Counted from the first letter of the stretch, positions 13,975 to 25,125 are shown. The stretch is 64,000 nt of DNA from Pterobdella sp. o SKG-2022 (GCA_964035795.1 OZ038324.1:2476025-2540024); one strand, 5' to 3'. The notes: generated by a model from the letters alone, not told the origin. A program made the numbers and translations.

Positions 13975-15230
13975 AGATGATTTACAATGAAATGATTCAA
14001 GTTCAACATGGCTATCAAAATTGACGACGCTTTCGTGAGAAGTATCCCATCAATACTTAATAATGAGAGTTTATAATGATGAAGTCAGTCTGGGTTTTAA
14101 ATAAATCTCAAGTATTCTCAGTAATATACTGTTGAACTATCTTTCAAACATTCAAGTTTTTTATTTTTTGGTTTTGAGCGAGATATACAAATGTGTGCAT
14201 AGAGTTTTTATTCATATTATATTAAAATTTTTCATTGATCTTTTAATTAAATATTGGTTTTATTTTACTATTGGGAGTTTGAGTTGAATAATTTATAGAA
14301 TAATTCATAATAAATAGGGATGCTATTAGCAAGTATTACTATAAAATGCAATCAATTCAAAACTATTTGCCTAATAACATAGTGTTTGCAATATTGAGAT
14401 AACAATAAACTTTTTATACGTATGTATCATAAAAGTATATTCACCCAGAGACATTAATTAGATATTGAAATCAGAAGATTTTGGAATTTTATTTAAATTA
14501 GCCGAAAGAAATAATTTTTTTAAAACAAACAAATAAAAGGCAAAAAAAGGAGTTTCTATAAAAAAAATCTGGAAACTTATCTTCCATACATATAGGGAAA
14601 TGAGTCAAAAGCAGTCTTAAAGTTTACTTTTAAACTATCTCTTAAATTTTTTCAATTTGGTATTTTTGAAAGATATTTTTTACATTTTTTGAAAATTTCA
14701 TTGTTTTCGGTTTTTTAAAAAACGATGTTTATAACCCTGAGTAGGTTTAACCTTAGCTTTTGAAGTGAAATGCTTCAAAAAGTTAAAAATTGAATGTTTG
14801 TTTTCAAAATTGAGTAATATATTTAATCAATTTTACGTTTTTATATTTCAACTAAACTAATAAAAAAAATAGCAAATAAATAAGCTAGCTACACATATTG
14901 AAAAATTATAAAAGAAACCAAAGGCTTATTACCGCATAAACTCATATTGAATAACAATAAAACTATTTCCATTATTTTTATGATTTTTTTATTATTTCTA
15001 TTTTTTTAAAAAGGTTATTACCCTTCGGCACATTCAAAAAGCAACCACTTTTGTTATCAACTTATAGTAATTAAGTTCACGGCTAATGTACCCTCTTCTA
15101 CGATGTCTATAGGTGAATTAATAAAAACAACTTTTCAGAAACTAGTTCAGTGTGGCTGTTTAATATTTCCAATAAATTATTAGTTTGGTTTTATATTTCC
15201 TACTGTAAAACCTCTTTCTTCGTTTCTTTT

Positions 15231-15385
15231 GTCCGAGCATTAGTCTAATTATCGAAAGTTACCGGCTTTGATCCCGCGTGAGCCGACAATTAGCACCTGT
15301 TCCACAGTGTGTTTTCACCACATTAAATTTGTAGCAAGCGCTTTGATCTATAAAAAATGCGCCATATAAATATCGCATTAGATTA
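15231..15385 (+). repeat. tRNA-derived SINE (family A), 5' end eroded
   Basis: Contains the anticodon-arm region (GCATTAGTCTAATTATCG), a B box (CTTTGATCCCG), the body CACCTGTTCCACAGTGTG, and the tail GCAAGCGCTTTGATCTATAA followed by an ATAAATA-like end. The first part of the tRNA head is missing. It lies about 260 bp before the 5' UTR part of the GPCR exon. Confidence 0.75.
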
Positions 15386-15644
15386 TATTTCTTGATCTCA
15401 ATGTTCAAATTGTTGAGGGTTAGATTAAGAGAGAAGGTCAGCCACCCCTTTCAAACCCTTGCGTTTGCCACTTCCACATATTACACTTTTGAAATATTCT
15501 ATAATTACATTCATTTTTTTTTTGATTATTTAATCGAAAGTTTGAAAAAAATTTTTAAATTTTTTTTGACGCATTCATAATTGAGTTTCAATTTTTTCAA
15601 AATTGAATTTTAAAACTTCATGAAAAGTATGAATTCATTTGCAG

Positions 15645-16288
15645 GTATAAAGCATATGGAAATTACTTCGAAGAACTGACCAATCAAAATGAACAACAAC
15701 ATCTTCACTGATAGAACCATAAACCCTCCCACACAACCACCTTCCAATTGCACTCAAGTTGTTGAACTCTTTGAGAATAAGTCTAATGAACCAAACGCCA
15801 ACACTTCATCCACCTTGGATCAAGAAATCTTCCACAACTTGGCCTTTGCCATCTGCACTTTTGGAATTCTGGGCAACCTCATGAACATTTTCGTACTCAC
15901 TCGACGTCGAATGAAGCGAACACTGCTCGACCAAATGGAGAAATGTGCTCAAATCGGACTAGTGAACTTGGCAGTGATTGACTTGATATTTTGTTTTTGC
16001 TACATGCTCCATACCTACTCTGACATTGCTTCTCGAGGTCTGATCATCTTTTCGGGCTTCTACAAACTCCTTCTTCTCTACAGCTCCATCTTCGAGGAAG
16101 CAGTCATCAACTTCTTGAGCTTGTGCAACACTTACGTTACTTTGGTGGTGGCGCTCAGCAGGTTTTTGGTGGCATGCAAGCCCATCCATGCCAGAGTCTA
16201 CATCACCACCTTCCGCACCAGACTGGCCCTCTTCGTCGCATGGCTCATCGCCTTTTGTGGCAACGTCCCTCGCTTTCTCAGCTATCAA
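15645..16288 (+). CDS. Class A GPCR, first coding exon (N-terminus to TM4)
   Basis: Exon of a rhodopsin-like G protein-coupled receptor. A splice acceptor (TTTGCAG) ends at 15,644, and the ATG at 15,689 opens 200 codons up to the donor CAA|GTACTC. The N-tail of about 48 residues has three N-glycosylation sequons (N20, N30, N38). TM1 spans about 50-71 with the GN pair (N63). TM2 spans about 89-110 with the conserved Asp 98. TM3 spans about 133-157 and ends in SRF (157-159) where DRY is usual. TM4 spans about 178-196. The Cys usually found at the top of TM3 is not visible. Together with the TM7 exon, the pattern resembles invertebrate peptide (FMRFamide-like) receptors. The ligand is unknown. 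Base composition is clearly less AT-rich than the surroundings. Confidence 0.9.
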
Positions 16289-16821
16289 GTACTCCACCCT
16301 TGATATTTGTGTCATTTTCGCATTATCTCCCACTAATGCTGATTTGAAGCGCCCATAACAGGGGCATTAAGTGCTTTCATCGTTTGAAGCGGTGTGGGTG
16401 CTTTTTAGTTTTTTTCAGTAGCAAGTTTTAAAAGTTTAAAAAATAATTTGTACATTTTCTCGGAAAAAATCCATGAAAAAATTCACCAATTACCATGTAA
16501 ATGAAGACGAAACAAAATAAATATTTCAGGAAGTTTATCAAATCTTTTCGTGCAAAACGTCGAAAAGACCGTGTTAAAATTTAAATCCGAATGTTTGCCA
16601 TTAAAATCGCCTTTTGTTCCTATGTTTCTCAAACTAATTGTTTTTTGAATGAATATTTTAAAATTCGATCTAATGATGCCTTTCGACTCCTGTCTTCCAC
16701 AAAACTCCTTAAATCCTTCCATTAAGCATGCTTTGGTGTGCCAATCAGTGATGTCATACATACATAATACAATTTATCTTGGAGATGAAAAAACAACGGA
16801 ATCATTTTTTCAATTACTTAG

Positions 16822-16879
16822 GTGACGTGGTTAGAAAATTGTGACGGTTGTCTCTGTTCCTTCGGTCTCAGATCCATTG
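16822..16879 (+). CDS. GPCR small exon 2: extracellular loop 2
   Basis: A 58-nt exon bounded by CAATTACTTAG and ATTG|GTGAGT. Joined in phase 0 to the previous exon, it is the only open frame of the three and reads VTWLENCDGCLCSFGLRSI plus one base. The position directly after TM4 and the three cysteines fit extracellular loop 2, whose Cys normally bonds to TM3. It ends in phase 1, whereas the next recognised exon starts in phase 0, so another exon of 3n+2 bases is required between them. Found by splice signals and reading frame only. Confidence 0.7.
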
Positions 16880-16914
16880 GTGAGTACTCCATCAAACGGA
16901 GGTCTGCTCTGGTC

Positions 16915-17115
16915 GCTTATAAGGTGGTGAATGGGTGGGTAGATGAATGGGGGGGGGGGTGGAAGGGTTTAGGAACAGATAGTTGTATGGGTAGGTAAGT
17001 AGATAAATGGGTGAACAAATAGATGGATAAGGTGGGTAGACGGATGGCTGAATGGCTTACAGGTGGGTGAAAGGGTGTACAGGTGGGTGGATGGGTGTGT
17101 AGGTGGATCGATAAA
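16915..17115 (+). repeat. GGGT/GGAT-rich minisatellite with a G10 run
   Basis: Imperfect 4-bp-based repeats (GGGTGGGTAGAT, GGTGGGTGGATGGGTG) including an uninterrupted run of ten G, only about 35 bp after the small GPCR exon. Long open frames on the opposite strand (rich in Pro, Thr, Ser and His) are by-products of the repeat. The sequence could form G-quadruplexes on the transcribed RNA, which is an inference. Confidence 0.8.
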
Positions 17116-17639
17116 CGTTGGCAAAAAACAACTTAAAAAATTACGGAACGAAAATAAAAATAATTTGATAAACACAACAACAAAAAATTTGATTAAAAGC
17201 ATAGGAAGTTATAAGAAATAAAGTATTGGTGTTCACAAAGGGAATTGATGCCAGTGTTTGAAACGACCACAAAACTACACATTTAATCAGTGCTTTGAGA
17301 TAAATGAATGAAAAAAAGTTTCAATTTGTATTGAATCATGCTTGGTTACTTGGAAATAGTAGTGTTTGTTCGATAAAAAATTGAGAAAGAATAAAAAATC
17401 TACTTTAAGAGTGCGTTCAAGAGCGACAATGAGAACTAGAAAAAATTAACAACTTTATTTTTTTTTAATTTTTAAGAAAAAAACTAATTATAAAACCACA
17501 CTTACAAAAAAAAACACACATACAAAAGAATGATTTTTTTACGTAACTTTTTTGAGAATAATCAATAATTTGGTGGAACATTTATCAAGCTATGTACAAA
17601 TTCATAGGATAAGTGGAATATGCCAATGCATCAAACATG

Positions 17640-17895
17640 AACGAATAAATGAATCAAAATAGATACGTCTGTATCAATAGTTAGGAGTAATGTGGAAGAC
17701 ATGAAAAGAATTATAGAAAGAGATGGCCATAAAAAAAATAAAAATAGACGGATGGAGAAGTGAGTGAGGGAAGGATGAACTAAGGATGTCGATGGAAGGA
17801 GATGATGAATGGTGGATTGACGATTGATCGATGGATGACAGTAAAAAACGGATTGATAGATGGACGGATAATAGAAAGTTGAAAAGAAAGATGGA
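17640..17895 (+). repeat. GATG/GATA-rich degenerate tandem tract
   Basis: Repeated units such as GATGGA, GGATGAC, GATGGAC and GATTGA across about 250 bp. The overlapping open frames on both strands here are low-complexity artefacts. Confidence 0.55.
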
Positions 17896-18530
17896 TAAAA
17901 AGTGCCATACAAGCGACTTGCCTAATGATGAATTTATGAGTAGCAGTAAAAAAGGCAAGATAAAAATTGAAAAAATCAAATCAAAGGTTCCCTGTATGGG
18001 AAGGTTGAGAACGACTGATCCTAAGATAAAATAAGGTTGCTTTTAATCTGTTGAAATTGAGATGAAAAATGTTAAAAGAATTTATTTTTTTTTTATTCTC
18101 CCAATTAGTAAATGGATGAACTGAGTGATAAATTAAGTAGAAAATTCAATACATCACAAAACGTTGGGAAAAATCAAATTAAATAGAATGGCCAAAAACC
18201 ATCACAAACTCCCTAAACAAGGTTGAATTTTTATCTATTTTTTACGAAGTTCCTAGTAAAAAAAATGCTTTCCTTTTGTTCACATAACACTTATTTTTCA
18301 TGTTTTACACCAGGGAGTTGGGAACCTTAATAGAGATTTTTATTCTTCGATGCTTTTATCTCTACTTCATAATCTATAGATTTTTTTAAAGTGCCAAATT
18401 GGTTTCAAGCTTTCATGAAAAATTCCTATAGCTTCCAACTTTTTCTAGAAACCATGAAGAAAACACTTTCAAAATCATCATTTGTATTGCTTATAAAGTT
18501 TAATGAAGATCTTCAAAAACACTGATATTT

Positions 18531-18630
18531 TTTATTAAAATACGAAGCTTTTCATTGAAAAAATAACACTTTCAAGTAATAAGACTTGAAAATGTTACTT
18601 TGTTAACGAAAAGCTTCGTATTTTAATAAA
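18531..18630. mobile_element. Hairpin MITE (family 1), imperfect inverted repeat
   Basis: Arms of about 47 bp (18,531-18,577 and 18,584-18,630) are inverted copies that share the core TACGAAGCTTTTC. They differ at several positions and leave a loop of only 6 bp. This is the same family as the perfect hairpin at 31,251-31,360. Isolated arms occur at 9,620, 38,335 and 63,911. Confidence 0.75.
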
Positions 18631-19104
18631 ATTATTAATATTCTTAAATTTTCTTATTTCATAGTAGCTCGTGGAAAATCATTGTGAAGCTTAATTTAGA
18701 AATAAAATTATTTAATTTATTATCACAGATACTTAATATTTGTGACTAGCTGTTAATTTTTTTCTATTACATACATTTGTTAAGTTACGCCTTTTCTCTG
18801 AAGTTAAGTTCAAAATGCTTCTTTCTACACTTTAGTTAACTCTGTTAACATTCAAATCAACTTTTAATCTTCGTGAATTGAAGAGATTCTAAAAATTTTT
18901 TTTATCTCACATACAAGAAGTTAATATCATCAGGATTGATTTTGTTTGATAAAAACACCATTGCTTCATTCAATCTGCCTTTGCCAATTTTTGCTCAAGC
19001 ATTAAAAACTTACTTCTTGTTTTTTATATAATAGATCGAGTATTGATTTGACTGAAAAATGAACAAAATAATATATTAATAATAATTAGTTTTTAAAATA
19101 TTTA

Positions 19105-19106
<2 letters not shown>

Positions 19107-19137
<31 letters not shown>
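19107..19137. repeat. (ATT)n microsatellite
   Basis: About ten uninterrupted TTA/ATT units. Confidence 0.95.
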
Positions 19138-19138
<1 letters not shown>

Positions 19139-19425
19139 AGGCATACGACTAATCTAGCAAAGATATCCTCACAACTTTCACAGTAAAATATAATAGAATA
19201 AATATTAAATAAATATTAAAAAACATTTACAACAAAATGAAAAAAACATAAAAAAAAGAAGTTTAATCCTTTAAAAGAAATGCTTGGTGGGAAATTTAAT
19301 TATGAAAATCCAATCCTCTTTTGGGTATATTCCAAACAATCCTTTTTTTATTTTTTTTTATGTACTCTAATAAAAAAGTAAGAAAGGAAATATTTTTCTC
19401 ATAGAATAAAAAACTTTATTGATGA

Positions 19426-19532
19426 AGTATAATAGCCTGAATCAAATTGTAGGATCAAAAAACACAAAGTATTACACATTTTAAAAGACATCAAAGCTGT
19501 TCATAAGACTAGCTTACATTAGCAAGTGATAA
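19426..19532 (+). repeat. Dispersed about 107-bp repeat (family 2), copy 1
   Basis: Aligns along its length with 56,915-57,020: shared blocks TAGCCTGAATCAAAT, AACACAAAGTA and ATAAGACTAGCTTACATT. A more diverged copy follows at 19,645-19,740. Inverted copies lie at 63,190-63,280 and 63,819-63,895. Confidence 0.65.
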
Positions 19533-19644
19533 ATTATTTTGGTGAGATTAACTATAAGCAGTAAAACATAGCTTTCAAAGTTCAAACTGATACAATTGTC
19601 ATTCATTAATTCACACCAAAAGAGTTAGTTTATTTCTTTTTGAA

Positions 19645-19740
19645 ATAGCTTGACACAATTGTATGGAAAAAAACACAAAGTATCCATTAAACTAAAATTT
19701 GCAAAGCTTATCGCAACAAAATCTTACATTATCATCACTT
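19645..19740 (+). repeat. Dispersed repeat (family 2), diverged second copy
   Basis: Shares AAACACAAAGTAT, the GCAAAGCTTATCGCAA region and TCTTACATTATCA with family 2. It lies in the same orientation about 110 bp after copy 1. Confidence 0.45.
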
Positions 19741-19953
19741 GAAAATAAAAAATTTAGTTGCAAAAAGTTTCGTGTATTTTTTTAGACATCTTTATTATCT
19801 TGTATTTAATAATTTTCGTTTTTATTTTTTACAAAATGAGGTTTTACAAAGATACTTTCCTTATAAGCAAACTAAAATTGTCGACAAGCACCTCACAAAA
19901 AGACATAATCGAAACAGATTTCAATTTTGACAAAAAATAAGTGAGATACAGAG

Positions 19954-19971
19954 TGATCTCATATGAGATCA
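19954..19971. repeat. 18-bp perfect palindrome, copy 1
   Basis: TGATCTCATATGAGATCA equals its own reverse complement. It is followed by ATGGGCAAAAGTGT. That flank matches, in inverted orientation, the flank of the palindrome at 25,271 (15 of 16 bases of CAATGGGCAMAAGTGT). It lies 48 bp left of the LINE insertion. It is probably part of a terminal or subterminal inverted repeat of a piggyBac-like element. Confidence 0.85.
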
Positions 19972-20009
19972 ATGGGCAAAAGTGTTAGAAAAGAGGTTTT
20001 TAACTCTTT

Positions 20010-20019
20010 AGTATTAGAA
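20010..20019 (+). repeat. 10-bp target site duplication, left copy
   Basis: AGTATTAGAA, repeated exactly at 23,873-23,882 at the other end of the LINE. Confidence 0.75.
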
Positions 20020-20629
20020 TAGTTCCCTATCCCATGTGAGCCAGCTTCGGCAGATTGAGCGGATGAGATCAATATGATCCAACGGCCAAGAAGGCGGTTC
20101 TGCAACGCTTTGTGGAGAGTGCAGGGCATGTCAAGGCACTAAGACGACATGGCCATCCACTGCATTCTGACTCATCTCCAGCCGTCTCGACATTGTCTTG
20201 CTGCTGGACATAGATGGGCCAGGACGAGAGAGTGAGGCTGACGACCATGCGCAACTCTCCTTCACTTTAAACCAACTCACGCGCAAGTCACAACTTCATC
20301 AAATTTCTCACATCATCCTTTTTCAAGCCCTGCGGCGATAGGAACGTGGTGAAGCGACAGGCATGGATATGCTGGAAGTCGTAGTTACAATCCTACACGT
20401 AGGCGGCTCAGGCCATATGGTCGTCTTCTATCGACAGAAGTAGCGATGGGGTTCGGCAGCCACCTAAGCGACGGAGCAGCTCTTTTTAGGACAGCACTGC
20501 TCCCCCTAATCTGGAGAAAAGACTAGAAAAGGTGTCCCAAACATTGCCTGCTTCACTCTATCCTGGCCAGCTAGCCGTGGCTGGCGGGAGCCCACCTCAA
20601 GCGGCAAGAAATACACAAGAACAACAAAG

Positions 20630-21349
20630 GTGATTCCACTCACCTTAGGCGCATGGAACGTGCGCACTCTGATAGATCGCGCTGGGACTGATAGATCTGA
20701 GAGAAGGTCTGCACTGATTGCAAGAGAGCTGGAAAGGTACAAGGTACAGATTGCTGCTCTTAGCGAGACACGGCTTGCCAATGAAGGTCAATTCTCAGAA
20801 GCGCACGCTGGCTACACTTTTTTCTGAATGGGACGTAAACAATAAGAACGTCTTGAAGCAGGAGTTGGATTTGCCATCAAATCCAATTTGGTCAACAAGC
20901 TACCTTCGCCTCCCAGAGGTATTAATGATCGTCTGATGACCGTTCGTCTGCCACTACCCAAAAATCGTTACGCCACTCTGATCAGTGCTTACGCTCCCAC
21001 TATGACCAATCCTGATGAGATCAAAGAAAAGTTCTACGAGGACCTCCAAGCGACAGTTGCCTCTGTGCCCAAAAGGGACAAACTCGTCATTCTTGGTGAT
21101 TTCAATGCTCGAGTCGGCACTTATTACTCATCAGGGGCGGAAGTTTTGGGAAAAAATGGAGTAGGAAAATGCAACAGCAATGGCTTACTGCTACTAGAAT
21201 TCTGTTCAGTTCAAAAGCTACTAATTACCAACACAGTCTTTCGCTTAGCCAACCGTAACAAGACTACTTGGATACACCCTCGCTCCAAGCACTGGCACTT
21301 GCTGGACTACGTCATCGTCAGGCAAAGAGACAAAAAGGACGTAGAGTAA
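20630..21349 (+). pseudogene. LINE endonuclease domain, broken
   Basis: Exonuclease-endonuclease-phosphatase-type domain. It starts with IPLTLGAWNVRTL (the conserved Asn) and continues with LSETRL (the conserved Glu). After a frameshift near 20,826-20,888 it goes on with LISAYAPT, LVILGDFNARVG (Asp and Asn of the active site) and a stop at 21,347. The terminal motif TDHRLL remains recognisable at about 21,380 in another frame (TDHRLLISKLKI), the SDH-equivalent. In live elements this domain nicks the target DNA. The catalytic residues are still visible, but the frame is interrupted. Confidence 0.88.
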
Positions 21350-21393
21350 TGAAAGCTATGTGCGGGGCAGAGTGTTAGACAGACCATCGCCTG

Positions 21394-22107
21394 TTGATCT
21401 CAAAGCTGAAAATCAGGATTGAGCCGCACAAACGACCGCAAGGAAAAAAGGCACCAAAACGCCTGGATGTTTCCAAGCTTAATAGAGATAACATTAAACA
21501 GGCATTGACTGAGGAGCTCCACAGCAAGCTGCATCAGCAGAGCTTTGATTCACGAGATGCTGAGTCTGACTGGGCGACTTTCAGAGATATCGTCTATGCT
21601 GCAGCCTTAGAGGTGGTGGGAACCACTAAACGAAAACACCAGAACTGGTTCGATGAAAACAATGAAAGCATTCAGTTCATGTTGGATGAAAAACACCGTC
21701 TCCACAGTGCACACCTCAACTACCCGTTATCAGCCGCGGAGAAAGCTACATTCTGCAACGTCAAGAGAATTTTACAGCTAGAGCTGCGTTGAATGCAGGA
21801 TAAATGGCTCAGTGAGAAAGCCGATGAGATCCAATGTTACGCTGATCGCAATGACCTGAAGAACTTCTACAGTGCACTTAAGACTGTCTAAAGTCCCACT
21901 TCGTCTGTATCATCTCCCCTTTTCAGCGCAGTTGGAAACATACTGATCACAGCCAAGGAGAAAGTTCTTGAACGACGGGCAGAGCACTTCAGTTGTGTTC
22001 TCAACCGTCTTTCCACCATTAACGAGGAAGCGATCGCAAGACTGCTCCAAGTCCCAATCAAGCACTCTCTTGCCGACGTTCCTACTGTAGCAGAAGTAGA
22101 AAAAGCA
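21394..22107 (+). pseudogene. LINE linker between endonuclease and RT, broken
   Basis: Encodes ISKLKIRI through the RLDVSKL segment, with NWFDENNESI and KHRLHSAHL, typical of the linker in this LINE group. In-frame stops occur at 21,790 and near 21,889. The region then continues open into the RT at about 22,100 (PTVAEVEKAVKRLSSGKAPG). Confidence 0.75.
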
Positions 22108-23306
22108 GTGAAGCGGCTTTCAAGTGGAAAGGCACCCGGCGCTGACTCCATCTCTGCGGAAATTTACGCCTCTGGAAGCCCACTCATGATCAAGAAGCTT
22201 TTTGAACTATTCCAGTCTATGTGGAACCAAGAGCTTATTCCGCAAGAACTAAAAGATGCTTCTATAGTCCACCTATACAAACGCAAAGGAAATCGTCAAT
22301 CGTGCGATAACCATCGTGGCATATCGCTACTCTCTATCGCCGAGAAGATCTTGGCTAAAGTTCTGCTGAACCGCTTGATTGATCACCTGAAAGTCAGTGT
22401 GGGTTTAGACCGGGGCGCAGCACAGCAGATATGATCTTCGCAGCATGTCAACTCCAGAAGAAGTGTGAAGAGCAAAACGTTGGTCTCTACACCACTTTTG
22501 TAGACCTGACGAAGGCCTTCGATACTGTCTGCAGAAAAGGGCTTTGGGAGATCATGGCCAAGTTCGGCTGTTCTGCTAAGTTTATTACTATGGTCAGGCA
22601 GTTCCATGACGGCATGCAAGCCAGCGTGCAGGATGATGGGAAGTACTCAAAGCCATTTCCAGTCACAAATGGCGTGAAACAGGGCTGCGTTCTTGCTCCA
22701 ATTCTCTTCAGTATGATGTTTTCAGCCATGCTGACTGACGCTTTTCGCTATGGTGACATCGGAGTCGACTACAAATTCCGAACTGATGGAAAGCTGTTCA
22801 ACTTACGTAGGCTTCAGGCAAAAACCAAAGTTCAGAAAGACATTGCCCGAGACTTTTTATTTGCTGACGACTATGCATTGAATACTGGCACACAGTTTAA
22901 TATGCAGGAAAGCATGAACCGGTTTGCCAAAGCCTGTGACGACTTTGGCCCGACAATAAGTATCAAAAAAACCGAAGTGATGTAAGAGCCTGCCCTTAAT
23001 GCTCTCTACTCAGAACCAGTTATCACGGTCAACGACGAGAAGCTTACATTGACAGAAAAGTTCATTTATCTTGGCAGCACACTATCACGGTCTGTCAGTA
23101 TTGATGAGGAGGTATCCTACAGAATCGCTAGAGCCAGCTCGGCTTTTGGCAGACTCAGAGAGAAGGTGTGGGATAGAAGAGGGATCAGTTTTATGACCAA
23201 GCTGAAGGTTTACCGTGCTGTCGTCCTTCCTTCATTGCTGTACGCCTGCGAAAGATGGACTGTGTACAGTCGTCATGCCAGGCAGTTGAACTCTTTCCAC
23301 ATGTGA
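22108..23306 (+). pseudogene. LINE reverse transcriptase, broken
   Basis: RT motifs in order: SSGKAPGADSI, KDASIVHLYKRKG, CDNHRGISLLS, a frameshift at about 22,430, FVDLTKAFDTV (motif A Asp), NGVKQGCVLAPILFSM, and FLFADDYALN (catalytic FADD). Then IKKTEVM ends at a TAA stop at 22,983, followed by KFIYLGSTLS and LPSLLYACERWT up to a TGA at 23,304. The catalytic residues survive but the frame does not, so no functional enzyme is expected. Confidence 0.9.
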
Positions 23307-23345
23307 TGCCTTCGGAAACTGCTTCACATCAAAGGGCAGGACAAA

Positions 23346-23810
23346 GTGCCCGACACAGAGGTACTCCAAAGAGCCAAAATGGAGAGCGTTCATGCATTTC
23401 TCAAGCGGTCCCAGCTCAGGTGGTCAGACCACGTATTCAGAATGCCCGACGAGCGCCTGCCAAAGCGATTGCTTTACGGTGAGCTGAGTGAAGGCAAGCG
23501 CTCTCTTGGAGGTCAGAGTAAGCAATACAAGGACACACTGAAAGCTTCTCTAAAATCCTGTGGCATTAATTCTGACACCTGGGAAGAAATGGCCCAAGTC
23601 CGGCCTACTTGGCGCAGCGCTGTCTCCACAGGTGTGTCAAGCTTTGAGGCGAAGCGTGTGGAAGAGCAAAAGCAGGAATGCCAGCGTCGCAAAATAAATG
23701 CTTCTCAGTTTGTTTCTACTTTAGCGTATCCCTGCCCAAAGTGTACAAGGCTTTTTAATGCGAAAATAGGCCTGATCAGCCATCATCGCACCCACCAAAC
23801 CCAAGAATAG
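23346..23810 (+). pseudogene. LINE C-terminal region with C2H2 zinc finger
   Basis: Continues the RT protein after the TGA. It contains RSQLRWSDHVFRMPDERLPK and KRLLYGELSEGKR, then a C2H2 finger with CPKC about 27 residues from the end and the histidines in SHHRTH. This finger is a hallmark of the family and probably binds the element RNA or target DNA. It ends at a TAG, after which the (ATC)n tail begins. Confidence 0.85.
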
Positions 23811-23872
23811 AAGAAGATAGAAGTTGTGGTCGTCTTCGCCTGCGAAGGACGAACATCATCATCATTATCATC

Positions 23873-23882
23873 AGTATTAGAA
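23873..23882 (+). repeat. 10-bp target site duplication, right copy
   Basis: AGTATTAGAA, directly after the ATCATC tail. Identical to 20,010-20,019. Confidence 0.75.
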
Positions 23883-24179
23883 AGAGTAGTCGGAAAATTT
23901 TAATTCACTTTAATTTTATTTTATTAACCAAAATATAAAAATATTTTAAATTATATATTTATAAGTATTAAAATTTTTCAAAAAGTTCCAAAAAAATACT
24001 TTTTCTTCAAAATTATTAAGAATTTTTCACTGTTTGTTCTAATATTTAAATAACAGAAAACGAAATTTCCGATATAATTACAGAAAAACTTATCAAATTC
24101 TTTTAAAATATAAATTCTTATTTTTATTAACGATTATGATATGAATTATTTCAAGCTACGCTCAAAGCAACCGTGCATT

Positions 24180-25125
24180 TTTCCAAAATGTCCGTGGCCT
24201 AGCGGTGCATGGCTTGTTTTGGCACCTTTTTTGTGCATTTCGAATTTTTATAATATTTTTTTGAAGAATGAAACAGGCATTTTTAAAAGCTTGTGAAAGC
24301 TTTGAACAGGTGTATCTTTTGATTTTTTTGCCTAAATGCAGAGTTTTTGAAGTAGAATCGGCTAATTGCTCTTCTAAATGTAAGCAAATCCGTTTTGGGC
24401 TTGTGTGTCACTTTCCTCGTTTGACCAATTATAGATAATCTGAGAGTTTATTACTGCCATACTGTGTTTTTGTAAATATTGGCCAATACCATTTTTGGCC
24501 TTTGTTGTTGTGGCATATTTGCTTGCCCACCAATCGTGCTAAACCACTCCACACATTTTTGAGCTAAATGTTTTAAATACATTAAGCTGTGGAACTAAAC
24601 CTTTGATTATAATTTTCTTTTTCCAACGAGTTACTTCATGAATAAGTTCAACTGCATCATAATTTGTTGCGAAGCTTACGACAGTATTATCTAGCCACCT
24701 CACAATTAGAATTTTTTTATTGATATCGAAACTATAGCTGTGGTCACCTCTTTTTTGGTTATTCATTGTTTTTTTTTGACGGTCAAAGAGTTTTTTCTTA
24801 ACCTGTTATCTTGTATATTTTCTAATGTTTAAAAACCAAAACTCTTAAGATAAATCAATAATGGATAACTTGTGAAAAAGTTGTCAAAATACAGTGTGTG
24901 ATTGGAGTTCTACCGCATCCAACATATTCAGAGCAACTTGTGATTCTAGTTGTAGGTCTTCCTATTGATTTTATAAGTTTTTACTACAATACAAATCAAA
25001 ATTAGAGCAATAGCTTAAAGATCCGTGCAATGCCCAAAATTTGCAACCAAATCTAATTGGCTTGCTTCTAATAAACTGAGTGCGTGATGTCCGAAGCATT
25101 TTATGAAAGTTTGTACCACTCAATT
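24180..25125 (-). pseudogene. piggyBac-type transposase, degraded
   Basis: On the minus strand, across frameshifts and stops, a piggyBac DDE transposase can be followed. RTQFIRSKPIRFGCKFW (about 25,090-25,030) matches the conserved KPxRxGxK region. VYFDNFFTSYPLL (about 24,890) carries the second catalytic Asp. KKRGDHSYSF and ILIVRWLDNTVV follow (about 24,740-24,690), then VPQLNVF and MCGVV (24,540), HDWWASKYATT and AVINSQII. The third catalytic Asp, expected after MGGV, is Val here. The N-terminal third is missing or unrecognisable. The intervening stops and the lost Asp mean it is inactive. It is flanked by 18-bp palindromes at 19,954 and 25,271. Confidence 0.85.

Larger units (their letters stand above)
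1718..15230. other. AT-rich gene desert with scattered repeat fragments
   Basis: I see no convincing gene. Open frames here are short, in T- or A-rich sequence (for example 3217-3489) and lack family motifs. Recognisable content is repeats: LINE 3' tails at 1935 and 9711, a single hairpin-MITE arm at 9620, tRNA-like fragments near 7255 and 13,797, and a MITE remnant near 13,560. There are also less AT-rich patches at 8,870-9,300 and 10,610-10,740. Upstream non-coding exons or control regions of the GPCR at 15,645 may lie here but are not visible. Confidence 0.6.
20020..23872 (+). mobile_element. Nearly full-length, inactive non-LTR retrotransposon (endonuclease + RT + zinc finger)
   Basis: Element of about 3.85 kb: a 5' region of about 600 bp, an apurinic-type endonuclease, reverse transcriptase, a C-terminal C2H2 zinc finger and a (ATC)n-like 3' tail (CATCATCATCATTATCATC). 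It is flanked by an exact 10-bp duplication. Its base composition is much richer in GC than the surroundings. At least four in-frame stops and several frameshifts make it a dead copy. The architecture (AWNVRTL endonuclease start, NHRGISLLS in the RT, RIGLISH-like zinc finger at the end) matches the group often annotated as 'craniofacial development protein 2-like' or endonuclease-reverse transcriptase. I suspect the Nimb clade but cannot confirm it. It inserted into the GPCR intron in sense orientation. Confidence 0.92.

Noticed and set aside
24190..24215. tRNA-like GTGGCCTAGCGGTG on the plus strand
   Set aside because: Overlaps the decayed 3' part of the piggyBac transposase; no B box or cloverleaf is apparent.
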